From Sulfurimonas sp. (lineage in GTDB: Bacteria > Campylobacterota > Campylobacteria > Campylobacterales > Sulfurimonadaceae): a DNA stretch of 64,000 nucleotides. Where the stretch lies: contig NZ_JALOAN010000002.1 of NCBI RefSeq assembly GCF_023228785.1, positions 37,130-101,129 on the forward strand, given 5' to 3'. Positions 1 through 7,359 of this stretch are shown here, in pieces. The notes under the pieces are model-generated. The model was given only the letters and a program-made list of their open reading frames with translations. It had not been told where the DNA came from and searched no databases. Made by a program: the position numbers and the translations under genes. How positions within the stretch are numbered: position 1 is the first letter of the stretch; the number at the start of each line of letters is the position of its first letter.

Positions 1-495
1 GTCAAAAATATGTTCGCCGACATTGTCGCCTATAACTAAAACGCTCTTTGCATTTTTAAGTTTTTCTCGAAGTAGTTCAAAGTCATCATGAGCAAAGTCT
101 GTCTCAAAAACCTTTGAGAGCTCTTCTTCTAAGTCAAACTCAACAACTGCAGCTAGATCTATTACATTTCCAGCTACTGCTATTTTTGTGGCAGTTAGAA
201 GTTTGTCGGCAGATTTTAGAAGTTTTTCTTCTATTAGTGGAACAAATGAGAGAGCTTTTTGTGTTGAGAGTGCTTTTGCCTCTCTATAAAGATCTTCTTT
301 TTCTGCCATAAGAGCCATTTTTTCATAAACATCAGAAGCGATCTCTGGAGGATTTTTAGCATATGAAAACTCCTTACTCATCTCTTTAATAGTTGAAGTT
401 ATTTGATCTCGTAACTCTTCTGAGGCGTCTATTGCGTCACAAACTCTATAACTTTGATTGACTATGCAATCAACACAAGCTTTATCTATTTTCAT
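1..495 (-). CDS. DUF89 / ARMT1-like damage-control phosphatase, partial (C-terminus beyond window)
   Basis: I translated the minus strand from the ATG at 493-495. The 165 visible residues begin MKIDKACVDCIVNQ and include a CVDC pair, an AGNVIDLA stretch (family GN-D motif) and near the window edge VIGDNVGEHIFD, matching DUF89 (ARMT1-like) proteins. DUF89 enzymes are metal-dependent phosphatases thought to remove damaged phosphometabolites; the substrate here is unknown. The start codon overlaps the stop of the upstream DUF3972 gene (TAATG), so the two are probably co-translated. The gene runs off the left edge, so its end and length cannot be judged. Family call is good; function is inferred. 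Confidence 0.8.
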   Translation of the reverse strand, partial: MKIDKACVDCIVNQSYRVCDAIDASEELRDQITSTIKEMSKEFSYAKNPPEIASDVYEKMALMAEKEDLYREAKALSTQKALSFVPLIEEKLLKSADKLLTATKIAVAGNVIDLAAVVEFDLEEELSKVFETDFAHDDFELLREKLKNAKSVLVIGDNVGEHIFD

Positions 496-968
496 TAAGT
501 AGTGTGTTCATCTATTGCTTTGTTCCACATAAGCTTGTACTTTCTTCTCATAAACTCAACTTCTTGTTGAGATAGTTTTAATTGTTCTTGAAGTGTGTGG
601 ATTGTTTTTCTATCTTCATCATAAAGCTCTTGAAGTGAACCTAAAGCTTCTCGTAAAAAGGTGTTTTCAGCCCTTACAGCTTCTAGGGTCTCATCTTTTG
701 CATCTAATACTTTTTCATGAAGATTGATGATGGTACCAATAGTTTTTTCAACAAACTCAGGTTGAACTAACATCTCTTTAGTGTTTCTAGCGGAGAGCTC
801 TTTTAGTTGTGCTGGAACCACGCTTTGTGAGCCTTTAGATGGATCTATCATTCTGATCCCATTTTTGACTTCTACTGTTAGTTTTCCACGAGCACATAAG
901 TCATCAATAGCATCCATATCAAGGCCTGTGAGTTCCATATACTCTTCATCGCTCATCCACTTCATCAC
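495..968 (-). CDS. DUF3972 domain-containing protein
   Basis: A 157-residue soluble protein. Residues 1-50 resemble a small winged-helix or MerR-like head (SDEEYMELTGLDMDAIDDL), and roughly residues 75-150 form a charged heptad-rich coiled coil. I recognise it as the DUF3972 family of Campylobacterota, which I recall sitting next to purE in Campylobacter as it does here. Its function is unknown; the head-plus-coil layout suggests a DNA-binding or scaffold protein, which is inference only. It overlaps the following DUF89 gene by the TAATG junction. About 260 bp of repeat-rich sequence separates it from purE. Confidence 0.7.
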   Translation of the reverse strand: MMKWMSDEEYMELTGLDMDAIDDLCARGKLTVEVKNGIRMIDPSKGSQSVVPAQLKELSARNTKEMLVQPEFVEKTIGTIINLHEKVLDAKDETLEAVRAENTFLREALGSLQELYDEDRKTIHTLQEQLKLSQQEVEFMRRKYKLMWNKAIDEHTT

Positions 969-1047
969 TTTTTTCCTTTAATTTATTGCATAAATTTAAG
1001 GGCGCTCCTACTATTATTCACGAGAGAGGAACAAGTCCCTCTCTCTG

Positions 1048-1097
1048 CGTTAACACTAGGTTTCCCTCGGCGAGAAGCCCTCGGCACTTGTGCCTCT
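1048..1097 (+). repeat. 50-bp direct repeat, copy 1
   Basis: This copy begins CGTTAACACTAGGTTTCCC and ends with the inner palindrome GGCACTTGTGCC followed by TCT. It differs from copy 2 at only two positions. The inner palindrome would form a short stem in RNA. Confidence 0.85.
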
Positions 1098-1136
1098 ACT
1101 CGTTTGTCACGGTATCGGAAGTAATTCCGCTACCTA

Positions 1137-1186
1137 CGTTAACACTAGGTTTCCCTCGGCGGGAAGCTCTCGGCACTTGTGCCTCT
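1137..1186 (+). repeat. 50-bp direct repeat, copy 2
   Basis: Second copy of the unit at 1048-1097, in the same orientation 89 bp downstream, with two substitutions (A to G and C to T). A CTACCTACGTT-like stretch leads into this copy, and a similar TTACCTACG recurs just before the purE stop, suggesting a third partial unit. Confidence 0.85.
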
Positions 1187-1229
1187 TTACTCTCCCATCC
1201 TCTCCTGAGGTGGAATGTATCTGAGTTAC

Positions 1230-1730
1230 CTACGCTTTTATTATTGTCTCTATCTCTAGTGAATCGATCTCAACTTTTTTAGCTTTAGAAATTCTATCTT
1301 CTTGTAGTTTAACTGCTAACTCTTCATTGTCAAGTGCTAAGATCTGCATTGCTAAGTATGCTGAGTTTATAGCTCCCGCTTTTCCTATTGCAACTGTAGC
1401 AACTGGCATTCCAGCTGGCATTTGAACAGTAGAGAGAAGTGCATCTATACCACTAAGCGCAGATGCTGACATTGGTACACCGATGATAGGTTTAACAGTT
1501 TTTGAAGATAAAACACCTGCTAAATGAGCAGCCATACCAGCTGCTGCAATAAAAACCTGAGCACCTTTTTTTTCTGCTTCAATTATATAGTTTGCAGTTC
1601 TCTCAGGTGAGCGATGAGCTGAAGATATAATCATCTCATAGTTTACGCCAAAAGCCTCAAATGTGTCTGAACACGATTTCATTACTTCATAGTCACTCTT
1701 GCTACCCATCACAATTGATACAAATTTCAT
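1230..1730 (-). CDS. purE: 5-(carboxyamino)imidazole ribonucleotide mutase
   Basis: PurE moves the carboxylate of N5-CAIR to give CAIR in de novo purine synthesis, in the cytoplasm. The 166-residue length is typical of class I PurE. The N-terminus carries the substrate-binding signature VSIVMGSKSDYEVM, followed by SSAHRSPERT with the catalytic histidine and by AAAGMAAHLAGV. It reads away from its own TATAAT box and is followed by the repeat block. purF, another purine gene, lies elsewhere in the window, so the pathway genes are scattered. Confidence 0.96.
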   Translation of the reverse strand: MKFVSIVMGSKSDYEVMKSCSDTFEAFGVNYEMIISSAHRSPERTANYIIEAEKKGAQVFIAAAGMAAHLAGVLSSKTVKPIIGVPMSASALSGIDALLSTVQMPAGMPVATVAIGKAGAINSAYLAMQILALDNEELAVKLQEDRISKAKKVEIDSLEIETIIKA

Positions 1731-1756
1731 TTACAGTCCTATTTATTTTGTTTAAA

Positions 1757-1762
1757 ATTATA
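1757..1762 (-). promoter_or_regulatory. putative -10 box for purE
   Basis: On the minus strand the sequence is GTGTATAATTT, a perfect TATAAT about 27 bp upstream of the purE ATG, in the short gap after the U32 peptidase stop. No clear -35 is visible, as is usual for sigma-70 promoters in Campylobacterota. Confidence 0.5.
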
Positions 1763-1770
1763 CACTTTTT

Positions 1771-3063
1771 TTATCTCTTTGGATGTGTACTCATATCTTC
1801 ATGAGCTTTGATCCTAAAAAAAGTGTATGGAGCAAACTTCGTTGGAAGTGCTATAGGATTTACATTTCCACTATGAACTTCTTGCCAGACTTTCCCATTT
1901 TTAGCTCTTAACTCTTTTAGTTTTAAATATATGACGCCATCTCTTTCGTAAGTTGTGCCTATTTCATTATTGATCAGCTCTACTTTTGAGTTTTTTGGAG
2001 CTACTACTTCTAACTCATCATTTGGCAAAGTTTTATATTTACACAAAAAGAACTCTCCACTCTCATCAGCTTGTCCACTTACTTGGTGTGAGCCTAATTG
2101 CATTGTAAAGTCTAAACTTTGAGTGTCATGTTTTTCAAATGGCCTTGAGATCAAGTAAGCATCTGTATATCCACGATTTTGCAAACTCTCTAGCTCATAC
2201 TGATACTTTTTCGCTTCATACTTGCCATCATAATAATCATCTATAGCATTTCTATAAGCTTTTGCAGTTACTGCAGCATAGTATGATGTTTTTGTTCGTC
2301 CCTCGATTTTTACAGAGTCCACAACTCCACTATCAAGTATCTCATCTATATGAGATGCTAGATTTAGATCTTTTGAGTTCATAATGTAGGTTCCAACACC
2401 CTCATCTTCTTCTAACCTAAAGAGTGTTCCGGTATCGGGATTTGCAGCATAGATCTCATAAGGAAATCTACAATCATTCGCACAAGATCCACGATTTGGA
2501 ACTCGCCCACTTTGAAGTGTAGATATAAGACATCTTCCACTATATGCAAAACACATAGATCCATGAACAAATACTTCAAGCTCTAGATCTGGAAGCTCTT
2601 TTTTTATCGCCACTAGATCTTTTAGCGAGATCTCGCGAGCTGTAATAATCCTAGTAGCACCCATATCGTAAAAGACTTTTGCATCTAAAACATTCATAAC
2701 ATTTGCTTGAGTTGAGAGATGTAGAGGAATTTGCGGAGCTAGTTCATGAGCTAATTTCAAAACACCTGGAGTTGCAACTATAAAAGCATCAGGACCCAAC
2801 TCTGCCATCGTTAGTATGTGTTTTTTAAGAAGTGAGAGTTGAGAGTTAAAAGGAAAACCGTTAATGGTCGCATAGACTTTTTTGCCTCTTGCATGAGCGT
2901 AGTCAATTCCCTCTTTAAACTCCTCCATACTAAACTCTTTTCCAGAGCGTATGCGAAGCGAGAAGTGGCTAACTCCTCCATAAACAGCGTCAGCGCCAAA
3001 GTCAAGAGCTATTTTTAGTTTCTCTAAAGTTCCAGCAGGAGAGAGTAATTCAACCTTTCTCAT
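1771..3063 (-). CDS. peptidase U32 family protein (TrhP/YrrO-like, tRNA uridine hydroxylation)
   Basis: A 430-residue protein that opens with the U32 signature ELLSPAGTLEKLKIALDFGADAVYGG shortened here to its key SPAG and ADAVYGG parts. Around residues 165-200 it has the cysteine cluster FAYSGRCLIS and RGSCANDCRFPY that is conserved in the family. Characterised U32 members (TrhP in E. coli, YrrO in Bacillus) help make 5-hydroxyuridine at the tRNA wobble position rather than acting as proteases, so that role is the better guess. Its start overlaps the stop of cheZ by one base, so the two are probably cotranscribed. Confidence 0.88.
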   Translation of the reverse strand: MRKVELLSPAGTLEKLKIALDFGADAVYGGVSHFSLRIRSGKEFSMEEFKEGIDYAHARGKKVYATINGFPFNSQLSLLKKHILTMAELGPDAFIVATPGVLKLAHELAPQIPLHLSTQANVMNVLDAKVFYDMGATRIITAREISLKDLVAIKKELPDLELEVFVHGSMCFAYSGRCLISTLQSGRVPNRGSCANDCRFPYEIYAANPDTGTLFRLEEDEGVGTYIMNSKDLNLASHIDEILDSGVVDSVKIEGRTKTSYYAAVTAKAYRNAIDDYYDGKYEAKKYQYELESLQNRGYTDAYLISRPFEKHDTQSLDFTMQLGSHQVSGQADESGEFFLCKYKTLPNDELEVVAPKNSKVELINNEIGTTYERDGVIYLKLKELRAKNGKVWQEVHSGNVNPIALPTKFAPYTFFRIKAHEDMSTHPKR

Positions 3064-3764
3064 TACTTCCCAAACTGCTCTAGTAGTGCTTCAATATCAT
3101 CCGTAGATGCTAGTTCATTGTGAGTGTCACCAGCGATGTGTTGAGCAGATGATACTCTTTTTTCATCTTCTATTTTACCCTCAAAAAGTGTGTTCATATA
3201 TTTAGAGAGTGCTCGCATTACATTAATAACTCGTTCTATTTTTTGACGATGAATATCTTGATATTGCATAATATCCATAACACTCATAATAGAGTCTCCA
3301 CTATTTTGTAATGCTTCTAAAGTTTGATTTATATCCTCTTGTGCTGCTTCATTTTTTTCTAGCTGAGTTTTAAAAGCATCAACATCTGGAAACTTTGCGC
3401 TGAGTTTGTTAAAGAGTTCTATGTTTGAAGCTATAACTTCTAAAGCATTTTGAGTGTTTGATTCTTTTTCCATTAAGTCATTACTAATAGCTTCAATGAT
3501 GTCAAAAATTTCACTAGCTTTTTCTTCACCCTCTTTTGTTACATCATCTAGCTGATGTACCATTTTGTTTTCATCTGTGGCAGGTAGCGGCCAGTGATGA
3601 GATGTTTTTTCACTGTATCCAGCGGGAATTGCATCATCTACAGCATCATCTTCGACATCTTCATTATCCAATTTGGAGGTTGATTCTTCTATATCACCAT
3701 CTTCAAAACTATCAAAATCATCGATTTCCCCATTCATCATAGCATCTAATTCTTCTTGAGTCAT
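3063..3764 (-). CDS. cheZ: CheZ-like chemotaxis phosphatase
   Basis: A 233-residue acidic, helical protein. Residues about 80-190 form a long helical hairpin ending in DIMQYQDIHRQKIERVINVM, which contains the Asp and Gln of the CheZ active-site pattern (D-x-x-x-Q-D). CheZ dephosphorylates CheY-P and resets flagellar switching. The first 60 residues are an acidic low-complexity tail (EIDDFDSFEDGD). The order cheZ, U32 peptidase, purE, DUF3972 matches what I remember for Campylobacter jejuni, where this remote CheZ was identified. No other motility gene is in the window. Confidence 0.82.
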   Translation of the reverse strand: MTQEELDAMMNGEIDDFDSFEDGDIEESTSKLDNEDVEDDAVDDAIPAGYSEKTSHHWPLPATDENKMVHQLDDVTKEGEEKASEIFDIIEAISNDLMEKESNTQNALEVIASNIELFNKLSAKFPDVDAFKTQLEKNEAAQEDINQTLEALQNSGDSIMSVMDIMQYQDIHRQKIERVINVMRALSKYMNTLFEGKIEDEKRVSSAQHIAGDTHNELASTDDIEALLEQFGK

Positions 3765-3799
3765 TTTTCTGTTTCCTAGCCAAATTTATTTATTGTCAC

Positions 3800-3805
3800 T
3801 ATAAT
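3800..3805 (+). promoter_or_regulatory. putative -10 box for hisJ
   Basis: TATAAT in the context CACTATAATAGC, about 40 bp upstream of the histidinol-phosphatase ATG and in the divergent gap with cheZ. A ribosome-binding site AGAGGA precedes the ATG at 3845. Confidence 0.5.
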
Positions 3806-3844
3806 AGCATAAAATCCTAGTAAGTTTTATTTCAGAGGACCAAA

Positions 3845-4624
3845 ATGATAGTCGATTTACACAACCACACTCCACTTTGCAATCATGCCGAGGGAGAACT
3901 GTTTAAATATGTTGAAAAAGCCATAAAATTTGGTACAAAACACTTTGGTTTTGCAGATCATGCGCCTATGAAATTTGATCCAAAGTATCGCATGAAGTTT
4001 GAAGAAATGCGAGCTTACGAGAGAGAAGTAAAAGATCTAAGAGAAAAATACAAAGACAAAATAGAGATACTTTTAGCTTATGAAGTTGACTTTCTTAATG
4101 GTTATATGGACAAGAGAGTTTTAGAAGCTGATGTTGATTATCTTATAGGTTCGGTTCATTTTATAGATGAGTGGGGCTTTGACAACCCTGAGTTTATCGG
4201 TCATTATGAGCATGAAGACATAGATGTGATCTGGCAAAAATATTTTGACGCTATAAGAGATATGGCAAAAAGTTCTCACTTTGATATAGTTGGACATCTA
4301 GATCTTATAAAAGTTTTTAAATACCTGCCAAAAAAAGATATTAGCCTAATTGCAAAAGAGGCTCTACAAGCTATAAAAGATGCAGATATGGTAATAGAGC
4401 TAAATATGGCGGGATATAGAAAACCCATAGCTGAACAGTACCCATCCATAGGTCTTTTAAGAGATGCCTACAAGCTAGACATCCCCATCACTTTTAGCTC
4501 AGATGCACACAAACCAGAACAAGTCTCTCTCTTTGCAAAAGAGCTTGTAAAACTAGCTCACGATGTAGGTTATAAAGAGTGTGCAACCTTTAAAAAAAGA
4601 AAAAGAGAGATGCTAAAGTTCTAG
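3845..4624 (+). CDS. hisJ: histidinol-phosphatase, PHP family
   Basis: A 259-residue PHP-domain hydrolase. Metal ligands are visible in DLHNHTPLCNH at residues 4-14, in FADHAPM, in the H of GSVHF and the H of DIVGHLDL, and in the C-terminal SSDAHKPEQV. This is the pattern of Bacillus HisJ-type histidinol-phosphatases, which release phosphate from histidinol-phosphate in histidine synthesis. The gene ends convergently with, and overlaps by four bases, the haemoglobin gene. Other his genes are not adjacent (hisIE is about 8 kb away), so a related PHP phosphoesterase is possible. Confidence 0.85.
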   Translation: MIVDLHNHTPLCNHAEGELFKYVEKAIKFGTKHFGFADHAPMKFDPKYRMKFEEMRAYEREVKDLREKYKDKIEILLAYEVDFLNGYMDKRVLEADVDYLIGSVHFIDEWGFDNPEFIGHYEHEDIDVIWQKYFDAIRDMAKSSHFDIVGHLDLIKVFKYLPKKDISLIAKEALQAIKDADMVIELNMAGYRKPIAEQYPSIGLLRDAYKLDIPITFSSDAHKPEQVSLFAKELVKLAHDVGYKECATFKKRKREMLKF

Positions 4625-5064
4625 CTCTTAGTATTTACAAGCCACTGTGAAAAAATATCTAAATAATCCCAAAAACTCTCTATATATTCCTCACTTATTC
4701 CTTCATCCACAAGAGCTTCTAAGAGTGGAGCATAGAGAGCTAACCATGATTTACGACTCTCTTCATCGATACGAAATGGAGCGTGTCTTCCAACCATTCT
4801 AGGCTCGCCACGACTCAGCTGAAAATATCTAGGTCCTCCACAGATCTGAATAAGAAAATCAAAAGCGTGTTGCTTAGCATCATCAAAATCTTCTTCATCG
4901 TGCACAGGAAATAAAAAAGCGATATCACTTGTTTTTATTAGATCATAATGGTCATAAACCAACTTTTTAAATCTCTCTTCACCTACTTCATGTAAAAAAC
5001 CAGGATGCGGTTTTGCCACCGGTGGCCTAACACCTATTTCTCCATCACTAATTGTCAATTTCAT
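4621..5064 (-). CDS. group II truncated haemoglobin
   Basis: A 147-residue 2/2 globin. The segment GGPRYFQLSRGEPRMVGRHA matches the group II (trHbO) signature, with the H of GRHAPF as proximal haem ligand and a downstream Trp (KSWLALY) typical of the group. Likely roles are binding O2, NO or peroxide; trHbO proteins are often linked to microaerobic or nitrosative stress. The first 20 residues extend beyond the minimal fold. It has its own TATAAT box and diverges from a membrane protein that resembles haem-copper oxidase or NnrS proteins. Campylobacter's Ctb is group III, so this is a different type. Confidence 0.82.
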   Translation of the reverse strand: MKLTISDGEIGVRPPVAKPHPGFLHEVGEERFKKLVYDHYDLIKTSDIAFLFPVHDEEDFDDAKQHAFDFLIQICGGPRYFQLSRGEPRMVGRHAPFRIDEESRKSWLALYAPLLEALVDEGISEEYIESFWDYLDIFSQWLVNTKS

Positions 5065-5089
5065 AAAAAACCCTTAAAAATTTGTTAGA

Positions 5090-5095
5090 ATTATA
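5090..5095 (-). promoter_or_regulatory. putative -10 box for truncated haemoglobin
   Basis: The minus strand reads TGTATAATTC, a TATAAT 25 bp upstream of the globin ATG. The gap with the divergent membrane-protein gene is only about 50 bp, so both promoters must overlap. Confidence 0.45.
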
Positions 5096-5114
5096 CAAAA
5101 AAAAAGAAACAACA

Positions 5115-6347
5115 ATGAATGTATCACCAGATTTTTCTCCACCTATAAAACTTATGAAGCCATACTTTCTCCTCACCTCTTTTTTTTATCTCTTTAGTAT
5201 GCTTTGGCTTTTTTTCATAAACCCTCAAAGTCCACTTGATGACTTCTCTATGATAGCGTGGGTACACCTGTATATGTTGGGCTTTGTGATGATGGCAATT
5301 TTCTCAGCAATGGCACAGCTTGGCCCTGTTGTAACTGAGACAAAACATCACAATGTATTTGTTTTTAAGTATATTTGGATCTTTTTAACTCTTGGTTTAA
5401 CACTTATGTTTATTGGTTTTTACGTAGATCTTAATTTTTTACTCTATGGTGGTGGTTTAGTTCTTGTTGCTATGTGCATATATATAGTTGAGTTTTTTTT
5501 AACTCTAAAAAATGCTAGAAGAAAAACTACAATAACCACAGCTATGAAGATGAGCAATCTTTTTTTACTCCTTGGCATCATAAATGGTCTTATTATGGCA
5601 CTAGGATTTAACTCCTATCTTGAGATAGATCCACACTCCCTTTTAAAAGCTCATACTTTTAGCTTGGTTATTGGTTTTGTAACTCTTTTGATTATGGGCA
5701 TCTCTATCATCTTAGTTCCCATGTTTGGTTTTAGCAAACGCATAAGTGATAATGAATTTGCAAAGAGTTTTTATACTCTTTGTGCTGGTGTTATTTTAAT
5801 GCTTGCATCTCCTCTATTTTCAACAAGCATTTTAGAATCTGCATCTTACACTTTAACCATAATCGCCATACTTCTCTATTTTTTCCAATTAGCAAAGATG
5901 ATGAGATCTAGAAAAAAAGTAGTTCATGATATTTGGGCTAGATCTATCTATGTAGGCTTCATCTCTTTTATACTCTCTTTTTTACTCTTTGTTTTTTATC
6001 TTATAAGCCCAGATCCAGAGATTTTAAAACTTGCTTCTTGGATTTTACTTGTTGGTTTCTTTGGCTTTTTAATCATAGGCAACCTATATAAGATTATCCC
6101 TTTTTTACTATGGTTTGAGATCTACTCGCCACTCATAGAAGAGCAAAATGTTCCTATGCTCCATGAACTTCTACCATCAAGACTTACTAATTTACAATTT
6201 ATCTCTTCTTCTCTTGGTTTAGCAATTTCCTCTTTTGGGTTACTTTTAAAAGAGAGTATTATCTTTTATATAGGTGCTTTCTTTTTGCTCTTAGGCGCCA
6301 CCTTTTTGTTTTCTAGCATATACAAAATGTTTGCAAAAAATTTATAA
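5115..6347 (+). CDS. polytopic membrane protein, haem-copper-oxidase-subunit-I/NnrS-like
   Basis: I start this gene at the ATG at 5115 (MNVSPDFSPPIKLMKPYF) rather than the in-frame TTG at 5082, which lies in the globin promoter region. The 410 residues form about 12 hydrophobic helices. Two helices share the pattern H-x(6)-G-F with following small residues: WVHLYMLGFVMMAIFSAMAQ and AHTFSLVIGFVTLLIMG. This spacing resembles the histidine-bearing helices of stand-alone haem-copper oxidase subunit I and NnrS-like proteins, so haem or copper binding at the inner membrane is plausible but not shown. It is divergent from a truncated haemoglobin, which supports a gas-related role. Confidence 0.6.
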   Translation: MNVSPDFSPPIKLMKPYFLLTSFFYLFSMLWLFFINPQSPLDDFSMIAWVHLYMLGFVMMAIFSAMAQLGPVVTETKHHNVFVFKYIWIFLTLGLTLMFIGFYVDLNFLLYGGGLVLVAMCIYIVEFFLTLKNARRKTTITTAMKMSNLFLLLGIINGLIMALGFNSYLEIDPHSLLKAHTFSLVIGFVTLLIMGISIILVPMFGFSKRISDNEFAKSFYTLCAGVILMLASPLFSTSILESASYTLTIIAILLYFFQLAKMMRSRKKVVHDIWARSIYVGFISFILSFLLFVFYLISPDPEILKLASWILLVGFFGFLIIGNLYKIIPFLLWFEIYSPLIEEQNVPMLHELLPSRLTNLQFISSSLGLAISSFGLLLKESIIFYIGAFFLLLGATFLFSSIYKMFAKNL

Positions 6348-6370
6348 AGTCCTTTTAAAGATTAGCTTTG

Positions 6371-6376
6371 TATAAT
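6371..6376 (+). promoter_or_regulatory. putative -10 box for trxA
   Basis: TTTGTATAATACT lies about 30 bp upstream of the trxA ATG; AATAAGGAAATTGTA provides an AAGGA ribosome-binding site. Confidence 0.55.
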
Positions 6377-6406
6377 ACTTTCATATAAATTAATAAGGAA
6401 ATTGTA

Positions 6407-6727
6407 ATGAGTAAATATTTAGAATTAACTGGTGCAGATTTTGAAGCAACTTTAAGTGAAGGTGTATCTTTAGTAGACTTTTGGGCTCCATGGTGTGGAC
6501 CTTGTCGTATGATCGCTCCTGTGATTGAAGAGTTAGCTGAAGACTTTGATGGTAAGGCTAAAATTTGTAAAGTAAACACTGATGAAGAGCAAGATATTGC
6601 TGTTAAGTTTGGTATCCGTTCTATCCCAACTATCATGTTCTTCAAAGATGGCGAAATGGTAGATCAAGTTGTTGGAGCACAATCAAAACAAGCTCTAGCT
6701 GAAAAAATCAACGCTCTTTTAGCGTAG
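6407..6727 (+). CDS. trxA: thioredoxin
   Basis: A 106-residue cytoplasmic thioredoxin with the redox centre WCGPC at residues 29-33 in the usual FWAPWCGPCRM context and the cis-proline loop RSIPTIMFFKDG. It donates electrons to ribonucleotide reductase, peroxiredoxins and similar enzymes, and is recycled by the thioredoxin reductase encoded about 630 bp downstream. The gene has its own promoter and an AAGGA ribosome-binding site. Confidence 0.97.
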   Translation: MSKYLELTGADFEATLSEGVSLVDFWAPWCGPCRMIAPVIEELAEDFDGKAKICKVNTDEEQDIAVKFGIRSIPTIMFFKDGEMVDQVVGAQSKQALAEKINALLA

Positions 6728-6737
6728 AGTTTCAGTA

Positions 6738-7226
6738 GTGTCAAGAGTAAGAGGTCAAAGCCTCTTTTCTCTCTCTACTCTTCTAGCTTCATTTTTTGGT
6801 GCCGCTATGATAGCAGGTGCTTTTGCTTACTTCAATTATAAATTTTCAGAGTATAAGTTCATAGACTTTAAAGAGTTTACTTTTTATGAAAAAAGCGATG
6901 TTTTTCATCCACAAGAAGATAAATATATAGTTGTCTTTTACAGCTCTAAAGATCCAAACACTATGGAACTACTATCCCAAACAAAACTTAAGCTTCCTAT
7001 ACTTGCTATTGACTACTACAATGAAGTTAGACAAAACACCGAAGGTACGACTTTTTTAAGAAGTGGAACAAAGACTTCACTAAGCTTTATTCAACGCTTT
7101 AATATCTATGACTCCCCTTCTATTTTTTTTATAAAAAAATCACAAGAGCAGATTTATAAACAAGATAGTATGATACGAAAATTAGATAATTTGCAAGAAC
7201 TCGCTTCTGTAGTGGAAGCTTTATAA
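6738..7226 (+). CDS. membrane-anchored thioredoxin-fold-like protein lacking CxxC
   Basis: I do not recognise a named family. The frame starts at GTG (6738), 11 bp after the trxA stop. Residues about 13-33 form one transmembrane anchor (LSTLLASFFGAAMIAGAFAYF). The rest is predicted periplasmic or cytoplasmic and reads like a thioredoxin fold: a strand DKYIVVFYSSKDPNT, a central region, then a cis-Pro-like DSPSIFFIKKS. No cysteine occurs in the motif position, so it is unlikely to do disulfide exchange. Its place between trxA and trxB suggests a redox partner or scaffold, which is inference. Confidence 0.55.
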   Translation: MSRVRGQSLFSLSTLLASFFGAAMIAGAFAYFNYKFSEYKFIDFKEFTFYEKSDVFHPQEDKYIVVFYSSKDPNTMELLSQTKLKLPILAIDYYNEVRQNTEGTTFLRSGTKTSLSFIQRFNIYDSPSIFFIKKSQEQIYKQDSMIRKLDNLQELASVVEAL

Positions 7227-7231
7227 ACTCT

Positions 7232-7331
7232 GGTTCGTCAGAACCTAGCTTTTAGGAATGCTAACCAATGGCATTCTCCACATTGAGTGCCTCAGCGGTT
7301 AGCGTAGATATTTGGACTCTGTTCAAATATC
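7232..7331 (+). other. structured intergenic region with three hairpins
   Basis: Three inverted repeats sit between the trxA-linked gene and trxB. GGTTC-GTCA-GAACC is at 7232-7245. ATGCTAACC (7258-7266) pairs with GGTTAGCGT (7297-7305), enclosing a nested GGCAT/GTGCC stem. GATATTTG (7307-7314) pairs with CAAATATC (7324-7331). The last stem ends about 28 bp before the trxB ATG. It could be an attenuator, a small RNA, or a dispersed repeat; no U-run follows any stem, so simple termination is unlikely. Confidence 0.5.
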
Positions 7332-7359
7332 CTTATAGATGAATAAATAAGGAAAAACA

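Larger units (their letters stand above)
1000..1229. repeat. hairpin-rich intergenic repeat block
   Basis: The spacer between purE and the DUF3972 gene holds no credible gene; the plus-strand reading frame through it is low-complexity. It holds stacked inverted repeats: an 8-bp stem at 1022-1029/1038-1045, a stem of GGTA plus CGGAA pairing with TTCCG plus TACC at 1111-1134, and CCA-CCTC pairing with GAGG-TGG at 1195-1213. Two 50-bp direct repeats sit among them (separate entries). It may act as a terminator or mRNA-processing region between the two minus-strand genes, but the repetition suggests a dispersed element. Confidence 0.7.

Noticed and set aside
986..1282. Plus-strand reading frame through the purE spacer
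   Set aside because: It covers repeats and hairpins, has odd composition and no ribosome-binding site; treated as a shadow frame.
5082..5115. TTG start at 5082 for the membrane protein
   Set aside because: It would place the start in the divergent promoter region and add a polar lysine-rich tail; ATG at 5115 gives a normal start.
7258..7305. GCTAACC...GGTTAGC inverted repeat as another attC site
   Set aside because: Its ends do not fit RYYYAAC/GTTRRRY, it is under 50 bp, it does not align with sites A and B, and it lies in a core gene region.
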